The notes under the pieces were generated by a model. That model saw nothing but the letters and a program-made list of their open reading frames with translations. It did no database searches and was not told the DNA's origin. This document shows positions 1 through 8,677 of a DNA stretch of 64,000 nt, piece by piece. Positions within the stretch are counted from its first letter, which is position 1. The number at the start of each line of letters is the position of its first letter. This DNA comes from Citreicoccus inhibens (GTDB lineage Bacteria > Myxococcota > Myxococcia > Myxococcales > Myxococcaceae), in assembly GCF_019039035.1 (NCBI RefSeq), contig NZ_JAHNZT010000015.1, positions 107,233-171,232 on the forward strand, in the 5' to 3' direction. The position numbers and the translations under genes were made by a program.

Positions 1-211
1 CCAACGCGTAGCGGTTGGCGCTCAGGGTATTGGCGGCCGTGACGTTCAGCGGAACGGTGCCCGCCCCCAAGCCGATGGTGTCCGGCTCGGCGTGGGCGGA
101 CGGCGCGAGCAGCGCGACGCACAGCAGGGCCAACAGACCTGCCGCGGTCCGCGGACCGCTCGCGTCGCGAGTCGTCCGCCGTGGGGGAGGAAGTGACTGG
201 GGTGTGTGCAT
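1..211 (-). CDS. Secreted protein, N-terminal part only
   Basis: Only the first 70 codons lie in the window; the gene runs off the left edge. The ATG at 211 opens a charged N-terminus rich in Arg, then a hydrophobic stretch (about residues 24-36, AGLLALLCVALL) and a signal-peptidase-I-like site after SAHA (about residue 42), so the product should be exported. The mature start (EPDTIGLG) gives no recognisable domain. It follows ftsA on the same strand, but a terminator at 441-471 separates the two, so it probably has its own promoter in 212-440. Its position where ftsZ is often found makes it notable; it is clearly not FtsZ. Confidence 0.6.
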   Translation of the reverse strand, partial: MHTPQSLPPPRRTTRDASGPRTAAGLLALLCVALLAPSAHAEPDTIGLGAGTVPLNVTAANTLSANRYAL

Positions 212-440
212 AAGGTCTGCGGCCGAAAGGGAATGGGCCCCCCCACCGCGAAGGGCGCGCATAGCAAGCGCGGCGCCAGTGTCCACTCCTTGGCCATCCT
301 CCGCCAATTCAAGGGCTTCCACGCCCGTTCCCAACCTGGAAGGGCTCGCGGATCCGAATCACGGATCTGATTTCCAGAAACCGGATCGCGGATGACCCAG
401 GTGTTGCGTGCTGAACCAACGCGCTGCGTCCGTCTCCAAC

Positions 441-471
441 GCAAAAGGGCCCCCCGAAGGGAGCCCTTTGC
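441..471 (-). terminator. Intrinsic terminator after ftsA
   Basis: Read on the minus strand this is GCAAAGGGC, a short loop region, then GCCCTTTTGC: a GC-rich stem with one bulged base and a four-T run. It sits 28 bases past the ftsA stop and would end the ftsQ-ftsA transcript before the next gene. Confidence 0.6.
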
Positions 472-498
472 GCACCGCAGCAACGCGGGGACAGCGGC

Positions 499-1734
499 CT
501 AGAAAATCTCCTCGAGCCACTCCCGCATCCGGCCCTTGACCTTCTTGTACACGTTGCCGTCCTCGCGGATCCGGAACAGGCGGCGATCCAGGTGCTTGGC
601 ACCGTAGACGACCAGGCCCACGCCGGTCGCGTACATGGGGCTCTTCACCACGTCCACCAGGCCGCCAATGCCGCGCGGCATGCCCCGGCGAACCGGCAGT
701 CCGAGCACTTCCTCGGCCAGCTCCGGCATTCCCGCCAGCAGCGTGGATCCACCGGTGATGACGATGCCCGAGGCGAGCAGGTCCTCGTAGCCGCACTTCT
801 GGATCTCGCGGTGGACGAGCTGGAAGATCTCCTCCACGCGCGGCTCGAGAATCTCGCAGAGAATCTGGCGCCCGAGCACGCGCGGCTGACGGCCGCCCAC
901 GCTGGGGACCTCGATGGTCTCGTCCTTGTTGATGAGCGACGCCAGCGCGCAGCCGTACTTCTGCTTGATGCGCTCGGCCTCATGCGCGGGCGTGCGCAGC
1001 CCGATGGCGATGTCGCTCGTGAGGTTGTTGCCGCCCAGGGCGATGACCGCCGTGTGGACGATGGAGCCGCCCGAGAAGATTGCGATGTCGGTGGTCCCGC
1101 CGCCGATGTCGACGAGGCAGACGCCCAGCTCCTTCTCGTCCTCGCTCAGCACCGCCTCGGCGCTGGCCAGCGGCTGCAGCACGATGTCCGAGACGTTGAG
1201 CCCCGTGCGGTTGGCGCACTTGACGATGTTCTGCGCGCTGGAGACGGCCCCGGTGACGATGTGCACCTTGGCCTCCAGGCGCACGCCGGCCATGCCGAGC
1301 GGCTCCTTGATGCCGCCCTGGTCGTCGATGATGAACTCCTGGGGCAGGACGTGGATGACCTCCCGGTCCAACGGGATGGCCACCGCCTTGGCCGCGTCGA
1401 TGACACGGGCGATGTCCGCCTCGCGCACCTCCTTGTCCTTCACTGCCACGATGCCCTGGGAGTTGAAGCCCTTGATGTGGCCGCCGGCGATCCCCGTGTA
1501 GACGTGGGAGATCTCCGCCCCGGCCATCAGCTCGGCTTCCTCCACCGCGCGACGGATCGACGACACAGTGGCCTCGATGTTGACCACCACGCCCTTGCGG
1601 AGCCCCTTGGACGGGTGCGTCCCGATGCCGATGATGTCGATCCCGTTGTCGGTCAGCTCCCCGACGATGGCGCAGATCTTCGTCGTGCCGATGTCGAGGC
1701 CGACAATGATCTCCCCCGACTTCTGCTTCGCCAT
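499..1734 (-). CDS. ftsA: Cell division protein FtsA
   Basis: Actin-family ATPase that tethers FtsZ filaments to the inner membrane and recruits later division proteins. The 411-residue product has the usual length. The phosphate-1 motif VGLDIGTTKICAIVG is at residues 11-25, the FtsA-specific 1C (SHS2) subdomain follows at about 85-165, phosphate-2 reads LVDIGGGTTDIAIFSGG near residue 215, and an adenosine motif ITGGSTLLAG lies near 335. The extreme C-terminus (MREWLEEIF) is the conserved amphipathic membrane-targeting helix. The ATG at 1734 is preceded by GGGAGGG at good spacing. It lies 43 bases downstream of ftsQ and is probably co-transcribed. ftsZ does not follow directly in this window. 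Confidence 0.97.
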   Translation of the reverse strand: MAKQKSGEIIVGLDIGTTKICAIVGELTDNGIDIIGIGTHPSKGLRKGVVVNIEATVSSIRRAVEEAELMAGAEISHVYTGIAGGHIKGFNSQGIVAVKDKEVREADIARVIDAAKAVAIPLDREVIHVLPQEFIIDDQGGIKEPLGMAGVRLEAKVHIVTGAVSSAQNIVKCANRTGLNVSDIVLQPLASAEAVLSEDEKELGVCLVDIGGGTTDIAIFSGGSIVHTAVIALGGNNLTSDIAIGLRTPAHEAERIKQKYGCALASLINKDETIEVPSVGGRQPRVLGRQILCEILEPRVEEIFQLVHREIQKCGYEDLLASGIVITGGSTLLAGMPELAEEVLGLPVRRGMPRGIGGLVDVVKSPMYATGVGLVVYGAKHLDRRLFRIREDGNVYKKVKGRMREWLEEIF

Positions 1735-1777
1735 GACTACCCTCCCAGGCCCCCCACTCTCGTGAGGGGGCGTCCTC

Positions 1778-2635
1778 TTACCGCGTCGAGCCCCCGCTCC
1801 TCTCGGAGACGGACCCGCTCGAAAGCTTCACCGCCACCCAACCGGGTCGGGCACGGTTATCCAAATGAATGATCTCGGCCGCAAGCCCTCTCGCGCTCAG
1901 TTCGCGCCGAACGCGGGCGAGCCGCTCGAGCTTGACTTCCGTGTCGCCCGCGCCGAGGCGCACCTCCTGCCCCGTCGCGGTCACCAACGCAAGCCCGGCG
2001 TCACCCAAACGCACCTCGGACAGCCGCTCGGTGCGGCCCGGCAGCAGCCGCGTGTACGCGCGCGCCACCTCCAGGGCCTCGCGCAGACGCAGGCGGACCT
2101 TGTCGGCGTCCGCCACGTAGTCCTCGCGAACCACGCCGGTGACGAGCGGCAGGTCCAGCCCGTCCCCGGGCGTCACGCGCTTGAAGGGGTCTCCGGCCTC
2201 GTCCAGAACGTACAAGTCGCCCAGCACCGCGAGCGCGGCAGGCGCATGCTCGGAGACCGTCACGGAGACCGCGCGCGGAAAACGGCGCGTCACTTCCACG
2301 GACTGAACCCAGGGGTGCTGGAGCATGGCGCGCTCCAGGGCGGACGGCTCCAGCGACCAGAGGTTCTGTCCAGCGGTCAGGCCGGACAGCTTCAGCAGTT
2401 CGCTTCGCGACGCACGCTGCAAGCCGGTGATGGTCACCGACTCCAGCGCGAAGCGCGGCGAGGCAAGCGCCCAGCTCCGCAGCTCGAGGCTTCCCCAGAT
2501 GAGCGCCGCCGTCGCCACCGCCAGCCCCAGCGCCTTGGCCACCGTCGGCCCGTGCGAGCGCACCGCGCCCTTCACCACCTCGGTGCGCTGGGCGGTGTCT
2601 TGGCGACGCCGGTTCTTGGTTCGTCCAAAGGCCAT
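1778..2635 (-). CDS. ftsQ: Cell division protein FtsQ
   Basis: Bitopic inner-membrane divisome protein linking early and late division proteins. The 285-residue product has a basic cytoplasmic tail (residues 1-30), one membrane helix (about 34-50, KALGLAVATAALIWGSL), then a POTRA domain starting SPRFALESVTITG and ending around SVTVSEHAPAAL, followed by the FtsQ beta domain. The start is set at MAFGRTKN (2635); an in-frame ATG 13 codons upstream has no better ribosome site. Normally murC/murB/ddl-type cell-wall genes lie just upstream, but here 660 bases of non-coding DNA and then an unrelated spore-coat-type gene are found, so the cluster is either naturally split or rearranged. Confidence 0.9.
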   Translation of the reverse strand: MAFGRTKNRRRQDTAQRTEVVKGAVRSHGPTVAKALGLAVATAALIWGSLELRSWALASPRFALESVTITGLQRASRSELLKLSGLTAGQNLWSLEPSALERAMLQHPWVQSVEVTRRFPRAVSVTVSEHAPAALAVLGDLYVLDEAGDPFKRVTPGDGLDLPLVTGVVREDYVADADKVRLRLREALEVARAYTRLLPGRTERLSEVRLGDAGLALVTATGQEVRLGAGDTEVKLERLARVRRELSARGLAAEIIHLDNRARPGWVAVKLSSGSVSERSGGSTR

Positions 2636-3298
2636 GATCGGGAGTGCGCATGCTGCGCGCGGTCGGATCTCCACGCCAGTTTTTGGCTACAGGCCCGTTG
2701 AGGCACGTGGCTGTAGCCCGCGCGCCCCGTGTCGCCAGGAAGGACCCGCGCGCCACCCAGGGGGGCGCGCTGAGGGCCGCGGACACTCGGCTTCAAGCCG
2801 CCGAACTTCAAGGGCTTTTCGCGCGCCACTCGGGCACGCAACCTGTCGACGCTCCTGCTCGCCGATCGGGACCGGCTTCCTTCGTCGCTGCCGCACGGGG
2901 CTCGTCACGCGGTTCGTCTCGGACCAGGAGGGAGGAGAGAGTCTGGGGTGTTTAGCACCCCCTGGTGGATTTCGGGTCATCTTTTCCTGAGTGCGCAGGG
3001 CTCTCCGGCTCTGCGACAGCGCAGCAGCCCGCACCGCGCCGCGTCAACGTCCCTGCCCGGCTGCGGCCCGTGGACATGCATCCGGAGAAAGAACGGGAAT
3101 CGATCCGGTCCTTGAGCAGGAAACAGGTTCGACCGCATCGCCCGACACCGCGGTGAGTGAACCCGGCCGATGCGAGGGGCGCCGAGTGGCCCCCGACCAC
3201 CGGGACAGCGAGGTACCAGAGGCAGCGGAGCGCGGCGCTCAATTTGCATTGGCGAAGGCCACGCCGGAACCTCCCGGCCCGTTGCTGGAGTATTGCCC
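2636..3298. other. Gene-free interval upstream of ftsQ
   Basis: Open frames here have poor codon character and overlap one another on both strands; none resembles murB, murC, ddl or any family I know. It must hold the promoters of ftsQ (minus) and of the spore-coat-U-like gene (plus), but I could not assign either. Confidence 0.5.
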
Positions 3299-3826
3299 AT
3301 GAGAGCCACCACGCGTGTTGCTGCTGTCATTGGCGTCGCCACTGCATTCGCCTCTTTCTCCCCTGCGGAGGCTGCCACGGCCACCGCGAACCTGACGGTG
3401 ACGGCCACGGTCGGCTCGGCATGCACCATCAGCTCAGGCACCCTCAACTTCGGGAGCTATGACCCGGTCATCCTCAACGCGAGCACCGGCGTGGACCTGC
3501 TCGGCTCCGGCACCATGAACGTGCAGTGCACGCTGCTCGGGACGGCCGTCGTCACGCTGGGCCAGGGCGCCAACGCCAACACGGGCTCCACGGATGCCGC
3601 GCCCCTGCGTCGGATGTTGAACACGACCTCGGCGAACTATTTGTCCTACTCGCTGTACCAGGACGCCGCGCGCCTCGTGACGTGGGGCAACACCGCGGGC
3701 ACCGGACTGGCCTACGTGGGCACGGGCTTGTCCGTCCCTGTGTCCATCTACGGCACCGTCCCCAAGGGACAGAATGTGCCCTCGGGCAGCTACAGCGACG
3801 TCGTCGTCGCCACCATCACCTTCTGA
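3299..3826 (+). CDS. Spore coat protein U (SCPU/FimA-like) domain protein
   Basis: Exported 175-residue beta-sandwich protein of the spore coat U family. Residues 1-26 are a signal peptide ending SPAEA; the mature part starts ATATANLTVTATVGSACTIS and shows family features: an early Cys (ACTI), a mid Cys (NVQCTL), and a C-terminal strand YSDVVVATITF that in chaperone/usher systems completes the neighbouring subunit. In Myxococcus, protein U is secreted to the spore surface by a chaperone-usher system; I see no chaperone or usher gene nearby, so this is an orphan subunit. GGAG eight bases before the ATG at 3299 supports this start over the longer open frame beginning at 3170. Confidence 0.85.
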   Translation: MRATTRVAAVIGVATAFASFSPAEAATATANLTVTATVGSACTISSGTLNFGSYDPVILNASTGVDLLGSGTMNVQCTLLGTAVVTLGQGANANTGSTDAAPLRRMLNTTSANYLSYSLYQDAARLVTWGNTAGTGLAYVGTGLSVPVSIYGTVPKGQNVPSGSYSDVVVATITF

Positions 3827-4049
3827 GGGAGGGACGCGAGAGGAGGACGTGTCGCATGACACCCGCGAGACGCTCCTCTGTCCCTTCCGGGCACGCCATG
3901 GCGCCTGGAGGCATCGAGCCCTTTCAGGACTGGCCCTGTAACTCCAGCGCGCCGGCAGCCTCGTCGGATCCATGTCGGAGGGAGGGTGTCTCGCAGTCGC
4001 CGTCCAGTGGACTGCCCGCGAGGACCCACGGAGACCTCCCCGCGACTCG

Positions 4050-4721
4050 TTAGAGCGACGCGTCGAGCCCCGTCAGGATGAGATCGATGCCGGCGAGGAA
4101 CTCGGCGAGGTCGTCGTGCGTGGGCAACTGTGCCGCGACCTTCCGCAGGAAGGGATACGTGCGGGCGTCGAGCGCCTTCCACCGCGCTGACACCGCTTCG
4201 AGGAACTCAACGCGGTCCACCGACGGCTCGAACAGGCGGGCGTTCGTGGCGTTCTGGATGCTCGCACCGACGATGTAGCTCAGCAGCGCAGACGCCGACG
4301 TGAACTGAGCGCCCCCCCGAACCCCCAGGGCCTGGACCTGACGCCCGAGGCACTCGAAGAGCTGCTGCGTCGGTGATTCCCACGGCGCACGAGAAAGTTG
4401 GGTGCCGACCCATGGATGCGCGTCGATGGTCTCGAACACCTTCCTGGCAATCCCCCGGATCGCTTCGTGGGGCGTGGCGCTGGCCGGCGTCTCGGCCAAT
4501 GACCGGGAAACGACTGATTCGGTGGCCGCAATGAGCAGTTCGCCCTTGTTCGCGATGTGCCAGTAGAGCGCGCCCGCCCCCGTAGCGAGCCGCGTGGCAA
4601 GCGCACGAAAGGTCAACCCGCTCTCCCCCTCTTCATCGAGGAGCGCGATGGCCGCTTCGACGATGCGCTCGCGTGAGAGCGCGTCCTCACGCCGCTCCGT
4701 CCCCCGCTTTGCCGTTCTCAT
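4050..4721 (-). CDS. TetR-family repressor, divergent from Tet(X)-like gene
   Basis: 223-residue DNA-binding regulator. The N-terminal helix-turn-helix is clear: RERIVEAAIALLDEEGESG, then FRALATRLATGAGALYWHIANKGEL (about residues 19-62). The C-terminal part (HPWVGTQLSRAPWESP onward) is like the ligand-binding domain of the TetR_C class that includes the tetracycline repressor. It is divergently placed 107 bases from a flavin monooxygenase gene, with two perfect palindromes in between, so it very likely represses both itself and that gene and responds to the enzyme's substrate. An in-frame upstream start at 4781 would run across the operators and is unlikely. Confidence 0.9.
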   Translation of the reverse strand: MRTAKRGTERREDALSRERIVEAAIALLDEEGESGLTFRALATRLATGAGALYWHIANKGELLIAATESVVSRSLAETPASATPHEAIRGIARKVFETIDAHPWVGTQLSRAPWESPTQQLFECLGRQVQALGVRGGAQFTSASALLSYIVGASIQNATNARLFEPSVDRVEFLEAVSARWKALDARTYPFLRKVAAQLPTHDDLAEFLAGIDLILTGLDASL

Positions 4722-4730
4722 GGCGTCATC

Positions 4731-4780
4731 TTGACAGGCCTGGAACAGCGTTCCAGCATGACCTATGGAACGCCGTTCCA
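4731..4780. promoter_or_regulatory. Promoter -35 box and tandem TetR operators
   Basis: Two identical-arm palindromes, TGGAACagcGTTCCA (4741-4755) and TGGAACgccGTTCCA (4766-4780), lie 25 bases apart centre to centre between the divergent repressor and monooxygenase genes. A consensus TTGACA -35 (4731-4736, plus strand) sits just left, so a bound repressor would cover the promoter. Arms and layout are typical of TetR-family operators. Confidence 0.8.
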
Positions 4781-4828
4781 TTGCCCCGCCGACACGTTCC
4801 CGGGCGGCCTCCCTCGCGAGGAATCACC

Positions 4829-5971
4829 ATGACTCCCATCACCATCATCGGCGCCGGACTCGGGGGGTTGACGCTCGCTCGCGTCCTGCACGTCCACGGC
4901 ATCGCCTCCACTGTCTACGAAGCCGAGGCCTCCGCGGATGCCCGCCCCCAGGGCGGCATGCTCGACATCCATGAGAACAACGGACAGCTTGCGCTCAAGG
5001 CCGCCGGACTGTTCGACGCGTTCCGACAGCTCATCCATCCAGGCGGCGAGGCCACGCGGGTGCTCGACCCTCGCGGTACGGTTCTTCTCGACCAGCCCGA
5101 TGACGGCAACGGGCTACGCCCGGAGGTGCATCGCGGCGCGCTGCGACGCCTCCTGCTCGACGCACTGCCCGAAGGCACCGTCCAGTGGGGCCATCAGCTC
5201 ACGGCCGTCCGCCCACTCGGCGGCGGGCGGCATGAACTGGCCTTCGCGAACGGAGCGACGGTGCCGGCGAGCCTCGTGGTCGGTGCGGACGGCGCGTGGT
5301 CGAGGATCCGTCCGCGGCTGTCCGCTGCGAAGCCCGAGTACGTCGGCACCTCGTTCGTCGAGACCTACCTGCTCGACGCCGATGAGCGACACCCAGCCAG
5401 CGCGAAGCTCGTCGGGGGTGGAGCCCTCTACGCCCTCGCGCCCGGCAAGGGAATTGTCGCCCACCGCGAGCCCCACGGTGTCCTGCACACCTACGTCGCG
5501 CTCACCCGCCCGATGGAGTGGATTGCCGGCCTCGACTTCGCGGACCTGAAGACAGCCAGGGTCCGAGTCGCGGCGGAGTTCGACGGCTGGGCGCCGGAGC
5601 TCCTCGCGCTGATCACCGACGGCGAGGCGGCCCCCGTCCTCCGGAAGATCCATGCGCTCCCGCCTGGGCATCGGTGGGAGCACGTGCCCGGCGTGACGCT
5701 CCTCGGCGACGCCGCGCACCTGAACCCTCCCGACGGAGAGGGGGCCAACCTCGCGATGTATGACGGCGCCGAACTCGGCAGAATCCTGGCCGCGCACCGA
5801 GGCGACAGTGAAGCCGCGCTCCTCGAGTACGAAGACGCCATGTTCATCCGCAGCGCGGACGCCGCCATGGAGGCCGCGAGGATCCACGCGCTCTGCTTCA
5901 ACGACGCCAACGCGCCACACGGGCTGCTGAACCTGTTGACCGGAGGAGCCGCGCCAACCCCAGCCAGCTGA
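4829..5971 (+). CDS. FAD-dependent monooxygenase resembling Tet(X)
   Basis: 380-residue class A flavoprotein hydroxylase. The Rossmann dinucleotide motif IIGAGLGGLTLA is at residues 6-17 and the second FAD motif GDAAHLNPPDGEGANLA is near residue 293. From memory the layout tracks Tet(X) (388 residues) closely: GGMLDIHENNGQLALKAAG matches the GGTLDLHKGSGQ segment, RGALRRLLLDALPEGTVQW the RNDLRAILLNSL segment, and GDAAHLNPP the GDAAHLMPP segment. Tet(X) hydroxylates and inactivates tetracyclines; whether this enzyme does so or acts on another polyketide is inference. Pairing with a tetracycline-repressor-like TetR protein fits. The ATG at 4829 has GAGGAA upstream. The FAD motif has DGEG where Tet(X) has FAGQG, so substrate range may differ. 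Confidence 0.85.
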   Translation: MTPITIIGAGLGGLTLARVLHVHGIASTVYEAEASADARPQGGMLDIHENNGQLALKAAGLFDAFRQLIHPGGEATRVLDPRGTVLLDQPDDGNGLRPEVHRGALRRLLLDALPEGTVQWGHQLTAVRPLGGGRHELAFANGATVPASLVVGADGAWSRIRPRLSAAKPEYVGTSFVETYLLDADERHPASAKLVGGGALYALAPGKGIVAHREPHGVLHTYVALTRPMEWIAGLDFADLKTARVRVAAEFDGWAPELLALITDGEAAPVLRKIHALPPGHRWEHVPGVTLLGDAAHLNPPDGEGANLAMYDGAELGRILAAHRGDSEAALLEYEDAMFIRSADAAMEAARIHALCFNDANAPHGLLNLLTGGAAPTPAS

Positions 5972-6583
5972 ATCCGGGCAACAGCGCCCCCGACTGGAAT
6001 CACAACGTGCACCCGCCAGCCCCTGCCTGACCGAACACGTTGCTCGCTGACTCCCGAAATCAAGACAAGACATCAGGCCTCGCGGGTGGCGAGCCCGTAA
6101 AACAAACACGACCCGCCCGCGCCAGTCCATTGGGGCGCCACATGGCTCCGTTGGAGTGCGCTGTCCATCTGAGCTGGCCGCCTCCGCACTCCTCGCATCG
6201 TCGGTCCTTGGCCGCTCGGATCGCCCCTGTGGCCGCAATCACACACACCCGACAACACCTCCCCATCTCAACCCAAGACATCGGGAGAGCCTCCTGTGCG
6301 GGTCAAAGCGAACACCCGCGCCGCAGGGGCGCAGAGGGACCATGCGCGCACCCTGCGCATGCAACCGTCAAATTCCCCTATCGGAAGAACTGGCACGTCA
6401 GGGGAAGGCCTGACACGTCAGCGCGCGAATAGACAGGTCATGAAGGGCGAAAGACACGCCCCTCTTCTCCGAATCCCTCGCAATCATTCACGCAGGACCT
6501 TGGCATCTTCGCTGCACTCGCCAATCCCCAAGCACCGCAACACGCAGCGGTGCCTCTCGCACCTCGGGAAGGAGACCTACACC
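5972..6583. other. Intergenic region before amidohydrolase
   Basis: Six hundred bases without a credible gene; GC is locally lower around 6060-6300. Apart from the repeated decamer array at 6391-6440 and the GGAAGGAGA ribosome site at 6568-6575 I see nothing in it. Confidence 0.5.
6391..6440. promoter_or_regulatory. Three tandem decamers with 20-base period
   Basis: TGGCACGTCA (6391), TGACACGTCA (6411) and AGACAGGTCA (6431) recur exactly every 20 bases, two helical turns, so a protein could bind each on the same face. The array is 144 bases upstream of the amidohydrolase start. A closely similar pair, TGACGCGTCA, lies at 13623-13653 upstream of a lipoprotein gene. Cognate regulator unknown. 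Confidence 0.4.
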
Positions 6584-8521
6584 ATGCATCACACGCGGCC
6601 CACCTGCACGCATTGCGGTTGCAACAATCCCCTGATGGAGCGGCTTGGCAAGGAGTTGCTGGCCACCCGACACTTCGGCACCGTCACCGGCATACCCGTC
6701 GAGTCGGGTCCGCAGCTTGCGCAAGGCCTGCTGATTCACGGCGGCATCATCCGCCCGATGATCGATGGCTCGACGGAGATGGTGGAAGCCATCGGCCTTC
6801 ATGGCGGCAGGGTCGTCGCCACCGGAAAGAGAGAGAAGGTGGAGGAAGCGATGCAGCGTCTTCGCATCTCGTATCTACCGGTCCAGCTGAAGCCCACCGA
6901 GACCCTCTTGCCAGGGTTGATTGAACCGCACGTGCATATTGTCGCCTCGGCGATGATGGCGGGATTCACGGACATGGGCGCCCTCGTTGGGCAGTCCCTG
7001 CGGCCAGACTACAACGCGCAGTGGCTGACTGAATTGATCCAGTCAAAGGCAGCCGAGATCCGAACCGACCCCAGGCGGAATGACTGGGTCCTGGGGCGCG
7101 AAGTCGATCCGGCGATGATGCCCTTCACCGTCAACCCTCCGGGCCAGTTGAATCACTTGCAGCTCATCGACTCCGACTTCCTCGACCAGTGCGTCTCCGA
7201 CATCCCGGTCCTGCTGATGAGCGCGTCGCTGCACACCGCCTACCTGAACACGCCGGCCCTGAAACTCACCTACGAGAACACCCCGACCTTGCAGGCGCTC
7301 TTCACCACGTTCGACGCGTACAAGGAATCCAACCACGGTCAGCTTCAGGAAATCCCAGCGATGCGGCCAGCCCTGGAGGCCATTCCCAAACACCAGGTGG
7401 ATGACATCAAGGCGGAGCTCGAGCCGAACCTGACGCGGCTGTTCGACACCGCGGTGGAGCGAGGCGTGACCATGCTCTATGACGCGGGGCTCACCACGAC
7501 GCAGCTCGACATCCTGAAGGCCTACCTGAAGCTCCACAAACCCGGAGTCCGCATCGGCGGGGCGCTGGCGGTCGAGACCGCAAAGGACGTCAGGGAGTCG
7601 CTCGGGCGGTACGAGGCGCCGCTCGAGTACGACGATCTCTATATCGGCCACCTCAAGGTGATCTCCGACGGGTCGAACCAAGGCCTGACCGGATATCAGA
7701 GCACCCCCTATTGCTGCGAACCGCCCGACAACCGCGGCAACTTCAACTACCCCAAGGTGGGGGACTCGCAACCGGCCACCCTCCCTTCAGAGTTCGCGGA
7801 ACTGGTCCAGACGGCGGTCAGCCAGAACTGGTCGATGATGATCCACGCCAACGGTGACACAGCCGTGGAGTTCACGACGCAGGCCTACACCGCCGCGCTG
7901 AAGAGGCTGACGCCCGAGGAGCTGCTGAATCGCCGCGACCGGATTGAGCATTGCTCGCTGGTCAACTCCACCCAACTGGGCACCATGGCCAGGTGGGGCA
8001 TCACCCCCAGCTTCCTGATTGGTCACGTCGGGTACTGGGGCTTCGCCTTCAACGAGGCGATTCTCGGGAAGGAGCGAGCCCAGAGCCTCACCCTCTGCAA
8101 GTCAGCGCTGGACCATGGCCTGCGCATCAGCCTGCACTGCGATTATGCCGTCACCCCGCTTGGACCGCTGCGGGAGATGGAGCAGGCGATCACTCGCATC
8201 ATGGAGGCAGACCCATCGCTGAATGCCCTGAACGAGGACGAGTGCCTGACGCCGGAGCAGGCCCTTCGAGCCATCACCCATGATGCCGCCTGGCATTGCC
8301 GGGCCGAGCACTGGTTCGGGTCGCTGAAAGCCGGCCATCACGCGGACTTCGTCATCCTTGAGCAGGATCCGCTGTCCCTGGGCAAGCAACTGCCTGGGCG
8401 CGGCCATGGGAATGGTGGGGAGCAGCCCCCTCTCCGGGAGGCCGTCTACCAGCGAATGCGCGCCATCAAGGTGCTGTCCACCTGGAAGGGTGGCGTGAAG
8501 GTCTACGCGGCGAAGTCCTGA
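6584..8521 (+). CDS. Amidohydrolase, YtcJ-like (amidohydrolase 3 family)
   Basis: 645-residue metal-dependent hydrolase of the TIM-barrel amidohydrolase superfamily, probably acting on C-N bonds of an unknown small substrate. The N-terminal beta-sandwich carries GGRVVATGKREKVEEA; the metal-binding HxH is PHVHI (His116, His118); later metal and substrate motifs are MIHANGDTAVE, RIEHCSLVNSTQL and the aspartate-containing SLHCDYAVTPLGPLREM; the C-terminal strand GHHADFVILEQDPL closes the sandwich. The N-terminus has a CTHCGCNN motif with three close cysteines, not usual in the family. GGAAGGAGA precedes the ATG at 6584. No signal peptide. A terminator follows at 8592-8630. Substrate cannot be read from sequence. 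Confidence 0.87.
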   Translation: MHHTRPTCTHCGCNNPLMERLGKELLATRHFGTVTGIPVESGPQLAQGLLIHGGIIRPMIDGSTEMVEAIGLHGGRVVATGKREKVEEAMQRLRISYLPVQLKPTETLLPGLIEPHVHIVASAMMAGFTDMGALVGQSLRPDYNAQWLTELIQSKAAEIRTDPRRNDWVLGREVDPAMMPFTVNPPGQLNHLQLIDSDFLDQCVSDIPVLLMSASLHTAYLNTPALKLTYENTPTLQALFTTFDAYKESNHGQLQEIPAMRPALEAIPKHQVDDIKAELEPNLTRLFDTAVERGVTMLYDAGLTTTQLDILKAYLKLHKPGVRIGGALAVETAKDVRESLGRYEAPLEYDDLYIGHLKVISDGSNQGLTGYQSTPYCCEPPDNRGNFNYPKVGDSQPATLPSEFAELVQTAVSQNWSMMIHANGDTAVEFTTQAYTAALKRLTPEELLNRRDRIEHCSLVNSTQLGTMARWGITPSFLIGHVGYWGFAFNEAILGKERAQSLTLCKSALDHGLRISLHCDYAVTPLGPLREMEQAITRIMEADPSLNALNEDECLTPEQALRAITHDAAWHCRAEHWFGSLKAGHHADFVILEQDPLSLGKQLPGRGHGNGGEQPPLREAVYQRMRAIKVLSTWKGGVKVYAAKS

Positions 8522-8591
8522 GCCCGGCTCGGTTCTGGCCGGACTGCCTCCGGCCGGGGCCATGCTTCCGAGCAGCCTGTCCATGGGTTTC

Positions 8592-8630
8592 AGCCCCCGG
8601 AGCGCCTCGACGAGGGACTCCGGGGGCTTT
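8592..8630 (+). terminator. Intrinsic terminator after amidohydrolase
   Basis: AGCCCCCGGAG (8592-8602) and CTCCGGGGGCT (8618-8628) form a perfect 11-base stem with a 15-base loop, followed by TT. It ends the amidohydrolase transcript before the phosphoesterase gene. Confidence 0.65.
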
Positions 8631-8677
8631 GACCAGCCATTGGAAGAACTCCCCCACCACCCCAAGAGACGCCTGCC

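Noticed and set aside
6391..6420. Sigma-54 promoter (TGGCACG)
   Set aside because: The -24-like element is present but there is no TTGC at the required spacing; the decamer periodicity explains the site better.
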